Positions 57,601 to 57,840 of a stretch of DNA of 64,000 nucleotides are shown piece by piece. How positions within the stretch are numbered: position 1 is the first letter of the stretch; every line of letters begins with the position of its first letter. The position numbers and the translations under genes were made by a program. The notes under the pieces were generated by a model. That model saw only the letters and a program-made list of their open reading frames with translations. It was not told the DNA's origin and did not search any database. This DNA comes from Lumbricus rubellus (Eukaryota; Annelida; Clitellata; Crassiclitellata; Lumbricidae): positions 30,003,068-30,067,067 of the forward strand of contig OX243816.1 in NCBI GenBank assembly GCA_945859605.1. Direction: 5' to 3'.

Positions 57601-57840
57601 TCATAATATGCTGAAAAATTATTTCAGCATGAGCACTGAGAGTAACAAAACTTTTATGATGTGAGTGCACTTTACTTATTTATTTAATTTGTGCACTGTG
57701 CCATGCCACACCGCACATTATTCTTTCCATTTCTTTTACAGCTTATGGTTGCCCTTGGAAACAACGCGTCGTGCAAACGAATGCATCTGCTAGAAAAATT
57801 CGAGGACGTACAGCAACAAAGGAAAGGCGAAGAGGAATAA
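12719..57840 (+). CDS. PLXN: Plexin receptor gene, complete coding region in 34 exons
   Basis: Plexins are single-pass cell-surface receptors for semaphorins. Ligand binding to the sema domain regulates an intracellular GAP for Rap/Ras-type GTPases and so remodels cytoskeleton and adhesion. I joined 34 exons with GT/AG sites and matching phases (5550 nt, 1849 aa plus stop). Approximate residues: signal peptide 1-41; sema 42-500; PSI 1 509-555; PSI 2 658-695; PSI 3 800-848; IPT repeats 857-1200; transmembrane helix 1224-1247; basic juxtamembrane coiled coil 1248-1285; GAP first half 1285-1485; Rho-binding domain 1488-1595; GAP second half 1615-1849. Length fits the family (about 1600-2100 aa). 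The ATG at 12719 is chosen because it precedes the hydrophobic leader; a second ATG lies five codons on. Subfamily is unresolved: the finger region resembles B/C/D types, but the tail ends in Glu-Glu-Glu with no plexin-B PDZ ligand. Introns not listed separately (6, 20, 21, 24, 25, 28, 31, 32, 33) show nothing I recognise beyond AT-rich sequence, apart from a hairpin in intron 21 and a SINE-like module in intron 25. Confidence 0.96.
14002..14070 (+). mobile_element. SINE/LINE 3' tail fragment
   Basis: gggagcgcccctgggtag...cttgaagtggcac followed by (GAAT)n. Matches the shared 3' tail only. Confidence 0.55.
14586..14622. repeat. Perfect 14-bp inverted repeat (hairpin) in intron 1 of the coding region
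   Basis: CATCAGTTTCACAT and its exact complement ATGTGAAACTGATG are separated by 9 nt. Confidence 0.7.
14832..15020 (+). CDS. PLXN: Plexin coding exon 2: sema domain
   Basis: Residues 395-457. The acceptor is cccactcag and the donor ctcaag|gtcagt, phase 0 at both ends. It encodes C-terminal blades of the propeller, including the typical '[14 protein letters not shown]' strand. The preceding 931-bp intron has only a SINE-tail scrap and a short hairpin. Confidence 0.95.
15746..15874 (+). CDS. PLXN: Plexin coding exon 3: end of the sema domain
   Basis: Residues 458-500. The acceptor is gcatttcag and the donor atgaag|gtcggc, phase 0. It encodes the last propeller strands, ending in the '[11 protein letters not shown]' segment typical just before the first PSI domain. 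The 725-bp intron before it shows only a short imperfect tandem duplication near 15185-15245. Confidence 0.94.
15921..16003. repeat. Strong hairpin, arms of about 31 bp, in intron 3
   Basis: The left arm aagttctgctgc...gaattcagtatg (15921-15951) pairs with the right arm catactgaattc...gcagcagaactt (15972-16003), with one extra A in the right arm. The loop is about 20 nt. It could be a small foldback element or an RNA hairpin; no target duplication is obvious. Confidence 0.75.
16228..16390. mobile_element. Two opposed SINE/LINE tail scraps
   Basis: Minus-strand tail at about 16228-16262 (tttatatagcgccccttcaag) and plus-strand tail at 16355-16390 (gcggcgctatataaatg). Between them is unrecognised sequence. 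Confidence 0.5.
16518..16618 (+). CDS. PLXN: Plexin coding exon 4: PSI domain 1, first part
   Basis: Residues 501-533 plus two bases of codon 534. It shows the PSI cysteine pattern: C at 509, then [11 protein letters not shown]. The acceptor is ttgtgtag and the donor gggaag|gtaaaa, phase 2. This small cysteine-rich module holds the sema head in register with the stalk. Confidence 0.95.
16929..16965. repeat. (CAC)n microsatellite
   Basis: About 11 uninterrupted CAC triplets in intron 4. The minus-strand Gly-rich ORF is an artefact. Confidence 0.9.
17190..17475 (-). mobile_element. LINE 3' end fragment (family B) in intron 4
   Basis: The minus-strand translation has [32 protein letters not shown] and LDWMM, the typical C-terminal block of non-LTR retrotransposon ORF2 ('WLGH..R', 'G.R.RGRPR..W.D'). 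It is followed by a short 3' UTR with cctgcctgacggcagag. A related copy is at 39455-39605. Confidence 0.75.
18155..18287 (+). mobile_element. Short hAT-type MITE (copy 4) with a partly duplicated 3' end
   Basis: 133 bp with terminal repeats cagcgtgagaattg / caattctcaccctg and flanking 8-mers ggactgtc / ggaccgtc (7 of 8). The terminal 'ccccctggcaattctcaccctggga' region recurs at 18306-18330, so the end was duplicated or a second copy inserted. It lies in plexin intron 4. Confidence 0.75.
18517..18655 (+). CDS. PLXN: Plexin coding exon 5: end of PSI 1 and linker
   Basis: Residues 534 (split Arg) to 580. The acceptor tatgctcag gives codon AG|G and then CSTKPEC, the end of PSI 1. The rest is a stalk linker. 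The donor is gactgtg|gtgagt, phase 0. Confidence 0.93.
19276..19380 (+). mobile_element. SINE/LINE 3' tail with (GATT)n
   Basis: gggagcgcctctgagtagg...cttgaagaggcgctatataaatt followed by about 12 GATT units. The same arrangement (tail, then GATT repeat) occurs at the LINE 3' end at 60770-60848. Confidence 0.75.
19846..20085 (+). mobile_element. tRNA-derived SINE (full-length copy B)
   Basis: Same body as copy A. The A-box region is partly duplicated (tggtgtaggggtggtgtatggg), the B box is gcgttcaaatcc, and the tail is gggagcatctctgagtagt...cttgaaggggcaatataac. In intron 5. The rest of that intron (18656-19275) shows a G-run but no identified element. Confidence 0.8.
20224..20371 (+). CDS. PLXN: Plexin coding exon 6: stalk between PSI 1 and PSI 2
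   Basis: Residues 581-629 plus one base. The acceptor is ttcttctag. It contains the YYSCLFG motif, matching the 'Y.C.FG' strand found in this part of other plexins. The donor is caactg|gttcgt, phase 1; gttcgt is a weaker donor than its neighbours, but the frame requires it. Confidence 0.92.
20845..20941 (+). CDS. PLXN: Plexin coding exon 7: stalk and start of PSI 2
   Basis: Residues 630 (split Gly) to 661 plus two bases. The acceptor is caattgcag and the donor gctgt|gtaagt. The end, IYNCSYYAV, leads into the second PSI cysteine cluster. The 473-bp intron before it shows no recognisable element. Confidence 0.93.
21144..21601. mobile_element. 458-bp foldback MITE with long inverted repeats and 9-bp target duplication
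   Basis: Perfect 59-bp inverted arms (21152-21210 and 21533-21591) begin CTTCTGCGGCGGAACCTT, with about 8-10 looser terminal bases outside. It is flanked by a perfect 9-bp duplication TTAAATGAT (21135-21143, 21602-21610). Long arms plus 9-bp TSD fit a non-autonomous Mutator-like element. It is much richer in CpG than the host intron 7. It contains the 30-bp telomere-like unit at 21388-21453. Confidence 0.8.
21388..21453. repeat. Telomere-like 30-bp unit, about two copies
   Basis: GTGAGGGTCGGTTAGGG, then TCAGGTTAGGCATC, then a second GTGAGGGTCGGTTAGGG and a run of GTTAGGGTTAG. Read on the other strand it is the same unit as at 7880-7978. Confidence 0.8.
22028..22145 (+). repeat. Dispersed ~115-bp repeat, copy 1
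   Basis: Begins tagttaaaccca, then tatgtaagtgat..., aatttaagtatgt, gtggacagtt. A second copy in the same orientation is at 23129-23245 in the next intron. Family unknown. Confidence 0.65.
22227..22338 (+). CDS. PLXN: Plexin coding exon 8: PSI domain 2
   Basis: Residues 662-699. It has the PSI pattern CSQC....WGCHWC.....C. The acceptor is ttgcacag and the donor gcagag|gtagct, phase 0. Confidence 0.94.
23129..23245 (+). repeat. Dispersed ~115-bp repeat, copy 2
   Basis: Same order of motifs as 22028-22145 with roughly 80 percent visual similarity. It lies in intron 8. Confidence 0.65.
23295..23393 (+). CDS. PLXN: Plexin coding exon 9: stalk segment
   Basis: Residues 700-732. It begins QCPSVSPAG and ends with a beta-rich segment preceding the third PSI. 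The acceptor is gtttctcag and the donor ttgcag|gtattt, phase 0 on both sides. Confidence 0.93.
23544..23600 (-). mobile_element. SINE/LINE 3' tail fragment in intron 9
   Basis: Minus-strand tail: atttatatagcgccttttcaagg, then ctactcagag. Confidence 0.6.
23990..24094 (+). CDS. PLXN: Plexin coding exon 10: stalk segment
   Basis: Residues 733-767, with paired Cys (FQC...EC) and sequons. The acceptor is tctttacag and the donor ctttta|gtgagt, phase 0. Confidence 0.92.
24388..24440 (+). mobile_element. SINE/LINE 3' tail fragment in intron 10
   Basis: gtgagaggtgctatataaattta followed by atacaatacaatac. Confidence 0.55.
24713..24803 (+). CDS. PLXN: Plexin coding exon 11: stalk segment
   Basis: Residues 768-797 plus one base. 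The acceptor is cttgttgcag and the donor gtaacag|gtcgga, phase 1. It encodes a beta strand pair around LEILWG, just before PSI 3. Confidence 0.92.
25046..25160. repeat. Local ~48-bp tandem duplication in intron 11
   Basis: The string atgatatgttcgtataatta occurs at about 25080 and 25128 with similar flanks (aacaacattg / aacaaaatta). Confidence 0.7.
25349..25482. repeat. (CAT)n compound microsatellite in intron 11
   Basis: About 130 bp of cat/cgt/caaaat triplet-based units. Confidence 0.9.
25774..25949 (+). CDS. PLXN: Plexin coding exon 12: PSI domain 3
   Basis: Residues 798-856. The PSI pattern C..C..L....[10 protein letters not shown] lies at about 801-836. The acceptor is tgtttttcag and the donor agcggg|gtgagc, phase 0. 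It is followed by a 5.65-kb intron packed with repeats. Confidence 0.94.
26267..26537. mobile_element. 271-bp TA-flanked MITE (Tc1/mariner type)
   Basis: Terminal inverted repeats CAGGGTGGCTCAA / TTGAGCCACCCTG with TA on both sides (26265-26266, 26538-26539). The interior is AT-rich and non-coding. The 3' end lies against a (TA)n tract. In intron 12. Confidence 0.8.
26540..27230. repeat. (TA)n tracts, unclassified repeat-like segment and SINE tail
   Basis: (TA)n at 26538-26590 and 27185-27225; (GATA)n at 27143-27165; (GAT)n at 27076-27095. 26600-27060 looks like decayed retroelement DNA (gggcattgacccatg / gggcattgagcctaagg near its ends), but I cannot assign it. 27100-27142 is the shared SINE/LINE tail (gagcacctctgagtag...cttgaaaggc). 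Confidence 0.55.
27231..28479. other. Intron 12 DNA without recognised element
   Basis: AT-rich with a (TA)n tract at 28066-28116. A 165-codon minus-strand ORF (27190-27687) partly translates a TA repeat and resembles no family I know. Confidence 0.5.
28480..29870 (+). pseudogene. Decayed transposase-like gene in intron 12
   Basis: Broken frames on the plus strand recover an ordered set of segments: [14 protein letters not shown] and [12 protein letters not shown] (28630-28735); [21 protein letters not shown], then [19 protein letters not shown] (28750-28905) and [29 protein letters not shown] (29007 on); [20 protein letters not shown] (29282 on); and an open stretch 29528-29866 with [13 protein letters not shown]. 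The 'HWDGKLL', 'FDTT.SNTG' and 'FVTK..L.LF' order matches a large group of unnamed, probably transposon-derived invertebrate proteins that I know only from memory. Several stops and frame changes show it is dead. Terminal repeats were not found. Confidence 0.55.
29990..30375 (+). mobile_element. LINE 3' end (family A) carrying the SINE-type tail
   Basis: Shifting frames give [13 protein letters not shown] and WNQFPPS, the usual closing blocks of CR1/L2-like ORF2 proteins. It runs directly into gggagcgcctctgatcggt...gtgaaaggcgctatataaatg and an atacaatacaatg tail. The coding part has stops and frameshifts. Confidence 0.7.
30376..31600. repeat. End of intron 12: (TA)n and a 13-bp minisatellite
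   Basis: (TA)n lies at 30632-30670. At 31401-31497 about eight copies of a 12-13-bp unit (aatctaaaccaat) stand in tandem. The rest is unremarkable AT-rich DNA. Confidence 0.75.
31601..31746 (+). CDS. PLXN: Plexin coding exon 13: IPT/TIG domain 1, first part
   Basis: Residues 857-904 plus two bases. It opens with the IPT signature (IYPSRVP..GG..VTI.G..L). The acceptor is tatttctcag and the donor aagcg|gttagt, phase 2. The 4.1-kb intron that follows contains the 3.8-kb compound hAT element. Confidence 0.95.
32360..33245. repeat. 21-bp tandem array (left arm) with ~168-bp higher-order period
   Basis: The unit is close to TATTATGATATCCGTGCATTA. Eight variant units form a block of about 168 bp that itself repeats. 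Because 21 and 168 are multiples of three, the array reads as long open frames (MISVHYI-type peptides); I regard these as artefacts. Confidence 0.85.
34115..34345. repeat. 21-bp tandem array (right arm, inverted)
   Basis: The complement of the left array (atcataatataatgcacgg units), about 11 units against about 42 on the left. Confidence 0.85.
35876..35981 (+). CDS. PLXN: Plexin coding exon 14: IPT domain 1, second part
   Basis: Residues 905-940. The acceptor is ttcctttag and the donor ttcacg|gtcagt, phase 0. It encodes the closing strands of the first Ig-like IPT fold. Confidence 0.92.
36055..36310 (+). mobile_element. LINE ORF2 C-terminal fragment in intron 14
   Basis: Translation gives [11 protein letters not shown], then [21 protein letters not shown] and DRATWRRFV, the standard closing block of several non-LTR retrotransposons. 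One stop interrupts the start; otherwise it is open to 36306. Confidence 0.75.
36797..36933 (+). CDS. PLXN: Plexin coding exon 15: IPT domain 2, first part
   Basis: Residues 941-985 plus two bases. The IPT signature is [15 protein letters not shown], then FGGTDC. The acceptor is cttgatag and the donor atgag|gttaat, phase 2. Confidence 0.94.
36996..37213 (+). mobile_element. tRNA-derived SINE (full-length copy C) in intron 15
   Basis: cgccgtggtgtagtggtg (A-box region), B box ggttcaaatcc at 37048-37058, body gggcaagtccttcactcac...gcgtgaaactccgatgcagtg, tail gggagtgcctctgagcag...cttgaaggggcgctataac, acatacaaacaaa. Confidence 0.85.
37322..37695. repeat. 20-bp minisatellite CCATAGTCAACCTGACATTG with a shorter variant
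   Basis: About 19 units. Full 20-bp units alternate with 14-bp units lacking 'gccata', giving a higher-order pattern of roughly 128 bp that appears twice. 37696-38587 has no recognised element. Confidence 0.9.
38588..38800 (+). CDS. PLXN: Plexin coding exon 16: IPT 2 end and start of IPT 3
   Basis: Residues 986-1056 plus two bases. It contains TRIICQT, the 'I.C.TP' strand of IPT 2, and ends with the start of the next IPT. The acceptor is gttattttag and the donor ttcgcag|gtctga, phase 2. Confidence 0.93.
39092..39145. repeat. (CAT)n microsatellite in intron 16
   Basis: About 18 cat-type triplets. Confidence 0.9.
39247..39334 (+). CDS. PLXN: Plexin coding exon 17: IPT domain 3
   Basis: Residues 1057-1086. 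It contains [13 protein letters not shown], the 'GG..ITV.G.NL' motif. The acceptor is atttgacag and the donor accatt|gtaggt, phase 0. The preceding intron (38801-39246) holds a (CAT)n tract at 39092-39145. Confidence 0.93.
39455..39605 (-). mobile_element. LINE 3' end fragment (family B) in intron 17
   Basis: On the minus strand it resembles 17190-17475: a GRPRE-like block, LDWMM, and a 3' UTR with the palindromic cctgccgagaggcag. Confidence 0.6.
40025..40225 (+). CDS. PLXN: Plexin coding exon 18: IPT 3 end and linker
   Basis: Residues 1087-1153. It includes FVIYPDPFF, a strongly conserved plexin segment. The acceptor is tgctacatag and the donor cttacg|gtaaag, phase 0. Confidence 0.94.
40385..41305. 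mobile_element. Foldback element with tandem-repeat arms in intron 18
   Basis: The left arm (40385-40568) is about 12 copies of a 14-16-bp unit GGACAATTACCCCCC. The right arm (41140-41305) is about 10 copies of its complement GGGGGGTAATTGTCC. Between them lies about 570 bp of AT-rich single-copy sequence. Pro/Thr-rich ORFs across the arms are artefacts. No clear target duplication was found. Confidence 0.8.
41842..41985 (+). CDS. PLXN: Plexin coding exon 19: IPT domain 4
   Basis: Residues 1154-1201. It contains G.GLRNPC and VFCTLPS, the last Ig-like repeat before the membrane. The acceptor is gcttcttag and the donor gttacc|gtaagt, phase 0. The 659-bp intron that follows has a SINE tail at 42475-42538. 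Confidence 0.92.
42475..42538 (+). mobile_element. SINE/LINE 3' tail fragment in intron 19
   Basis: gagagcgcttctgagtagt...tgtgagaggcgctatataaattt, then atacaatacata. Confidence 0.65.
42645..42873 (+). CDS. PLXN: Plexin coding exon 20: transmembrane helix and juxtamembrane coiled coil
   Basis: Residues 1202-1277 plus one base. A membrane span of about 24 Ile/Val/Gly residues (1224-1247) is followed by a basic stop-transfer sequence ([11 protein letters not shown]) and a heptad-like stretch ([12 protein letters not shown]). Part of the helix is written with repeated ATC codons. The acceptor is gtgtttag and the donor gacttg|gtgaga, phase 1. Confidence 0.95.
43276..43421 (+). CDS. PLXN: Plexin coding exon 21: start of the GAP domain
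   Basis: Residues 1278-1326. It contains AFLALQTEV and [16 protein letters not shown], matching the conserved 'IPF.DYK.YA.R.LFP' start of the plexin cytoplasmic domain. The acceptor is gttgtag and the donor cgaaac|gtgagt, phase 0. Confidence 0.95.
43598..43642. repeat. Short hairpin in intron 21
   Basis: cattcttcaggtgtat and atatacctgaagaatatg form an imperfect 15-bp stem with a loop of about 8 nt. Confidence 0.6.
43854..43984 (+). CDS. PLXN: Plexin coding exon 22: GAP domain
   Basis: Residues 1327-1369 plus two bases. It contains [15 protein letters not shown], the 'LL..K.FL..FI..LE.Q' helix. The acceptor is attctttcag and the donor gacag|gtgaga, phase 2. Confidence 0.94.
44060..44350. repeat. 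(ATT)n tract, unclassified repeat-like DNA and 12-bp minisatellite in intron 22
   Basis: attattattatttattatttattt at 44065-44092, then sequence like a decayed LINE 3' end (ggatggagaatcccgctaatagggcc). About four copies of aactaatgactt lie at 44303-44345. The rest of intron 22 shows nothing recognised. Confidence 0.6.
45231..45290 (+). CDS. PLXN: Plexin coding exon 23: GAP domain micro-exon (60 nt)
   Basis: Residues 1370-1389 plus two bases. It encodes [19 protein letters not shown], matching the 'DR..VASL......K.EYAT' block. The acceptor is actttttag and the donor gctacaga|gtaagc. It is short but confirmed by frame and homology. Confidence 0.93.
45476..46738. mobile_element. 1.26-kb TA-flanked foldback element in intron 23
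   Basis: The ends CAGGGTGCGCCAAAAAAA and complement TTTTTTTGGCGCACCCTG lie between TA dinucleotides (45474-45475, 46739-46740), as in Tc1/mariner-type insertion. Each arm has two tandem copies of a 180-200-bp unit (gccaatatcttggcc, aaatgaaattttacag, gtcacccaccgttttttgacg) in opposite orientation. It encodes no transposase. A 75-bp piggyBac-like element sits in its right arm. Confidence 0.85.
46572..46646. mobile_element. 75-bp piggyBac-type mini-MITE nested in the foldback
   Basis: Inverted ends CTCTTTCCCGCCGGA / TCCGGCGGGAATGAG are flanked by TTAA on both sides (46568-46571, 46647-46650), the piggyBac target duplication. The centre contains another short palindrome (cgggtcgcgggtgacccg). The tandem copy of the host repeat at about 46348-46375 has a single TTAA at the same point, i.e. 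the empty site. Confidence 0.85.
46967..47041 (+). CDS. PLXN: Plexin coding exon 24: GAP domain up to the arginine finger
   Basis: Residues 1390-1414 plus two bases. It encodes [10 protein letters not shown] and NPKLMLR. Arg1414 is the first of the usual Arg-Arg finger pair. The second codon is split (AG|C across the intron) and becomes Ser1415. The acceptor is ctgttgtag and the donor agaag|gtaaag, phase 2. Confidence 0.94.
47475..47691 (+). CDS. PLXN: Plexin coding exon 25: GAP domain after the finger
   Basis: Residues 1415-1487. It begins [15 protein letters not shown] and continues through [24 protein letters not shown], the conserved GAP core. The acceptor is tgatctag and the donor acactt|gtaagt, phase 0. 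Confidence 0.95.
48300..48400 (-). mobile_element. Second SINE-like 3' module (family M), copy 1, intron 25
   Basis: Minus strand: ggcgccttgtaacggcatgg, ctgtgttacggcgccatag, aaattgtcattgttattatt. The same module is at 49798-49877 on the plus strand. The (ATT)n end suggests a retroposon tail. Confidence 0.65.
48633..48780 (+). CDS. PLXN: Plexin coding exon 26: Rho-GTPase-binding domain, first part
   Basis: Residues 1488-1536 plus one base. It encodes the start of the ubiquitin-like RBD inserted in the GAP domain: [20 protein letters not shown] matches the family 'LDCDTI.QAKEKILD'. The acceptor is actttaacag and the donor aacctcg|gtaagt, phase 1. Confidence 0.95.
49500..49673 (+). CDS. PLXN: Plexin coding exon 27: Rho-GTPase-binding domain, second part
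   Basis: Residues 1537-1594 plus one base. It encodes GWRTG, then ADEDDSTKV and [15 protein letters not shown], the usual 'LNTL.HYK.PDGA.VALV' end of the RBD. The acceptor is gctttgcag and the donor gttgatg|gtaacg, phase 1. The intron before it (48781-49499) is unremarkable. Confidence 0.95.
49760..49935 (-). mobile_element. Partial SINE (minus) split by a family M insertion, intron 27
   Basis: The minus-strand SINE tail runs 49760-49797 (cagcgccccttcaagctctc) and resumes at about 49878 (tctactcagaggcactcctgactgcag...cagagttatagcgcc). Between them is the family M module with its (ATT)n end. Short tctct repeats at the joints look like a small target duplication. Confidence 0.75.
49798..49877 (+). 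mobile_element. Family M retroposon module, copy 2 (nested)
   Basis: ggcacccttgtaatggcatgg, ctgtgttacggcaccatag, aaattgtcattg(tta)n. It matches 48300-48400 inverted. The preceding ttgaaggcaccc is reminiscent of the other family's tail. Confidence 0.65.
50417..50484 (+). CDS. PLXN: Plexin coding exon 28: linker after the RBD
   Basis: Residues 1595-1617, ending KIWHL, equivalent to the 'WHLVK' start of the second GAP half. The acceptor is ttattgcag and the donor cacttg|gtaaga, phase 0. Confidence 0.92.
51121..51195 (+). CDS. PLXN: Plexin coding exon 29: GAP second half
   Basis: Residues 1618-1642. It encodes [25 protein letters not shown], matching 'E.YLTRLL.TKG'. The acceptor is gtctgcag and the donor caaag|gtatcg, phase 0. 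The next intron (3.9 kb) holds a LINE in the same orientation. Confidence 0.93.
51470..53422 (+). CDS. Non-LTR retrotransposon reverse transcriptase (partial ORF2)
   Basis: 650 codons, uninterrupted. RT motifs in order: KVVPVYKKG with [13 protein letters not shown] (about residues 205-230); [19 protein letters not shown] (motif A, catalytic Asp, about 285-303); [20 protein letters not shown] (motif B, about 344-363); [11 protein letters not shown] (catalytic F-A-D-D, about 373-383); [15 protein letters not shown] (motif D); FLGVYID..LTW (thumb). The C-terminus has Y..II.A and the TWN.IPLSIR block. The enzyme copies its RNA into a nicked target. The N-terminal apurinic endonuclease domain is missing, so this copy is not autonomous, but a 650-codon open frame implies recent insertion. 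Assigned by motif to the jockey/CR1-like clades; the exact clade is unsure. Confidence 0.9.
   Translation: MTKGFLKSCRKKSALYLKFIKNPNDSNKLKFVSYRNKFKSLRIQAEKNYYASEFCKYSNNLKKTWNLLRTLMGTNDNVNNNALSLTVDGVKVSDPETVANNFNTYFTEIAQSLAAKLPTATSSFEKFMPSSLIESFGLSETSPEEIIRLGQSINCSHGRGVDDIDPSIALLTLPSIAHLLSDIINCSFNSGVFPQSLKTAKVVPVYKKGVKDELTNYRPISVLPFFSKFFEKAMFERLNNFFSKGNVLFPSQHGFQSGHSTYMPLMSMQDKISNAIENKQYAIGIFFDLAKAFDTVNHDILLKKLSTYGIRGTQLNWFSSYFTNRSQLVSCNGALSNLRQINFGVPQGSILGPLLFLIYVNDLPNASPLLYFILFADDTNVFYSNSSLETLFNDVNFELKNVAEWFQANKLSLNLDKTNYIIFKSHRKSYDAGNLGVCIDGVPLTQVISTKFLGVYIDQHLTWKDHIKIVSNKIAKNLGILSRTSQLVPPQIRLTLYYSLIYPYLTYCNIIWASTYKSSLLNLMKLQKRAIRYIGNLPYGTTTESKFREYSLLNVYQIRQVQLGEFMFRYFHDLLPSVFKNFFLHTTKVHSYHTRHADSYHLPHARTNIRRFSVKYSGAQTWNKIPLSIRQLPSLRIFKSKLRALILDNK
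53550..54156. mobile_element. 607-bp hAT-type MITE inserted in the LINE 3' UTR
   Basis: The ends are CAGTGTTGT and ACAACACTG, with a perfect 8-bp duplication GCAGCATC on both sides (53542-53549, 54157-54164). Subterminal acttaagtaaaagta repeats stand in inverted orientation at both ends. The interior is non-coding. Removing it rejoins the LINE 3' UTR. Confidence 0.9.
55079..55239 (+). CDS. PLXN: Plexin coding exon 30: GAP second half
   Basis: Residues 1643-1695 plus two bases. It contains [13 protein letters not shown] and VHSWKSN, the conserved 'KY.FDFLD..A' and 'H.WK.N' blocks. The acceptor is gtgtttcag and the donor agtaacag|gtgggt, phase 2. Confidence 0.95.
55546..55762 (-). mobile_element. 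tRNA-derived SINE (full-length copy D, minus strand), intron 30
   Basis: Read on the minus strand: tggtgtgttcgctgcc, B box ggttcgaatcc, body gggcaagtcattcactcac...gcgtgaaactctgatgaag, tail gggagtgcctctgagtag...cttgaaggggtgct, acatacaaac. A SINE tail only, on the plus strand, follows at 55968-56022. Confidence 0.85.
56087..56234 (+). CDS. PLXN: Plexin coding exon 31: GAP second catalytic arginine
   Basis: Residues 1696-1745. [19 protein letters not shown] matches 'LPLRFWVN..KNP.FVFD'. Arg1700 is the second catalytic Arg (the RasGAP FLR-type position) and is intact. Next comes [13 protein letters not shown]. The acceptor is ctgttgtag and the donor ggacag|gtcaga, phase 0. Confidence 0.95.
56453..56593 (+). 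CDS. PLXN: Plexin coding exon 32: GAP C-terminal helices
   Basis: Residues 1746-1792. [17 protein letters not shown] matches the 'DSP..KLLYAK.IP.Y' block. The acceptor is tgtttccag and the donor tccaca|gtatgt, phase 0. Confidence 0.95.
56901..56975 (+). CDS. PLXN: Plexin coding exon 33: GAP C-terminal helix
   Basis: Residues 1793-1817. It ends [16 protein letters not shown], matching 'AL.EIY.Y..KY..E'. The acceptor is gttttgcag and the donor tacgag|gtgagt, phase 0. Confidence 0.94.
57742..57840 (+). CDS. PLXN: Plexin coding exon 34: C-terminal tail and stop
   Basis: Residues 1818-1849 and TAA at 57838-57840. The acceptor is cttttacag. It encodes [21 protein letters not shown], then a Gln/Glu-rich charged end. 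The start matches the last GAP helix of other plexins, but the final residues (GEEE) differ from the usual A- and B-type termini. Confidence 0.93.
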   Translation, partial: LMVALGNNASCKRMHLLEKFEDVQQQRKGEEE

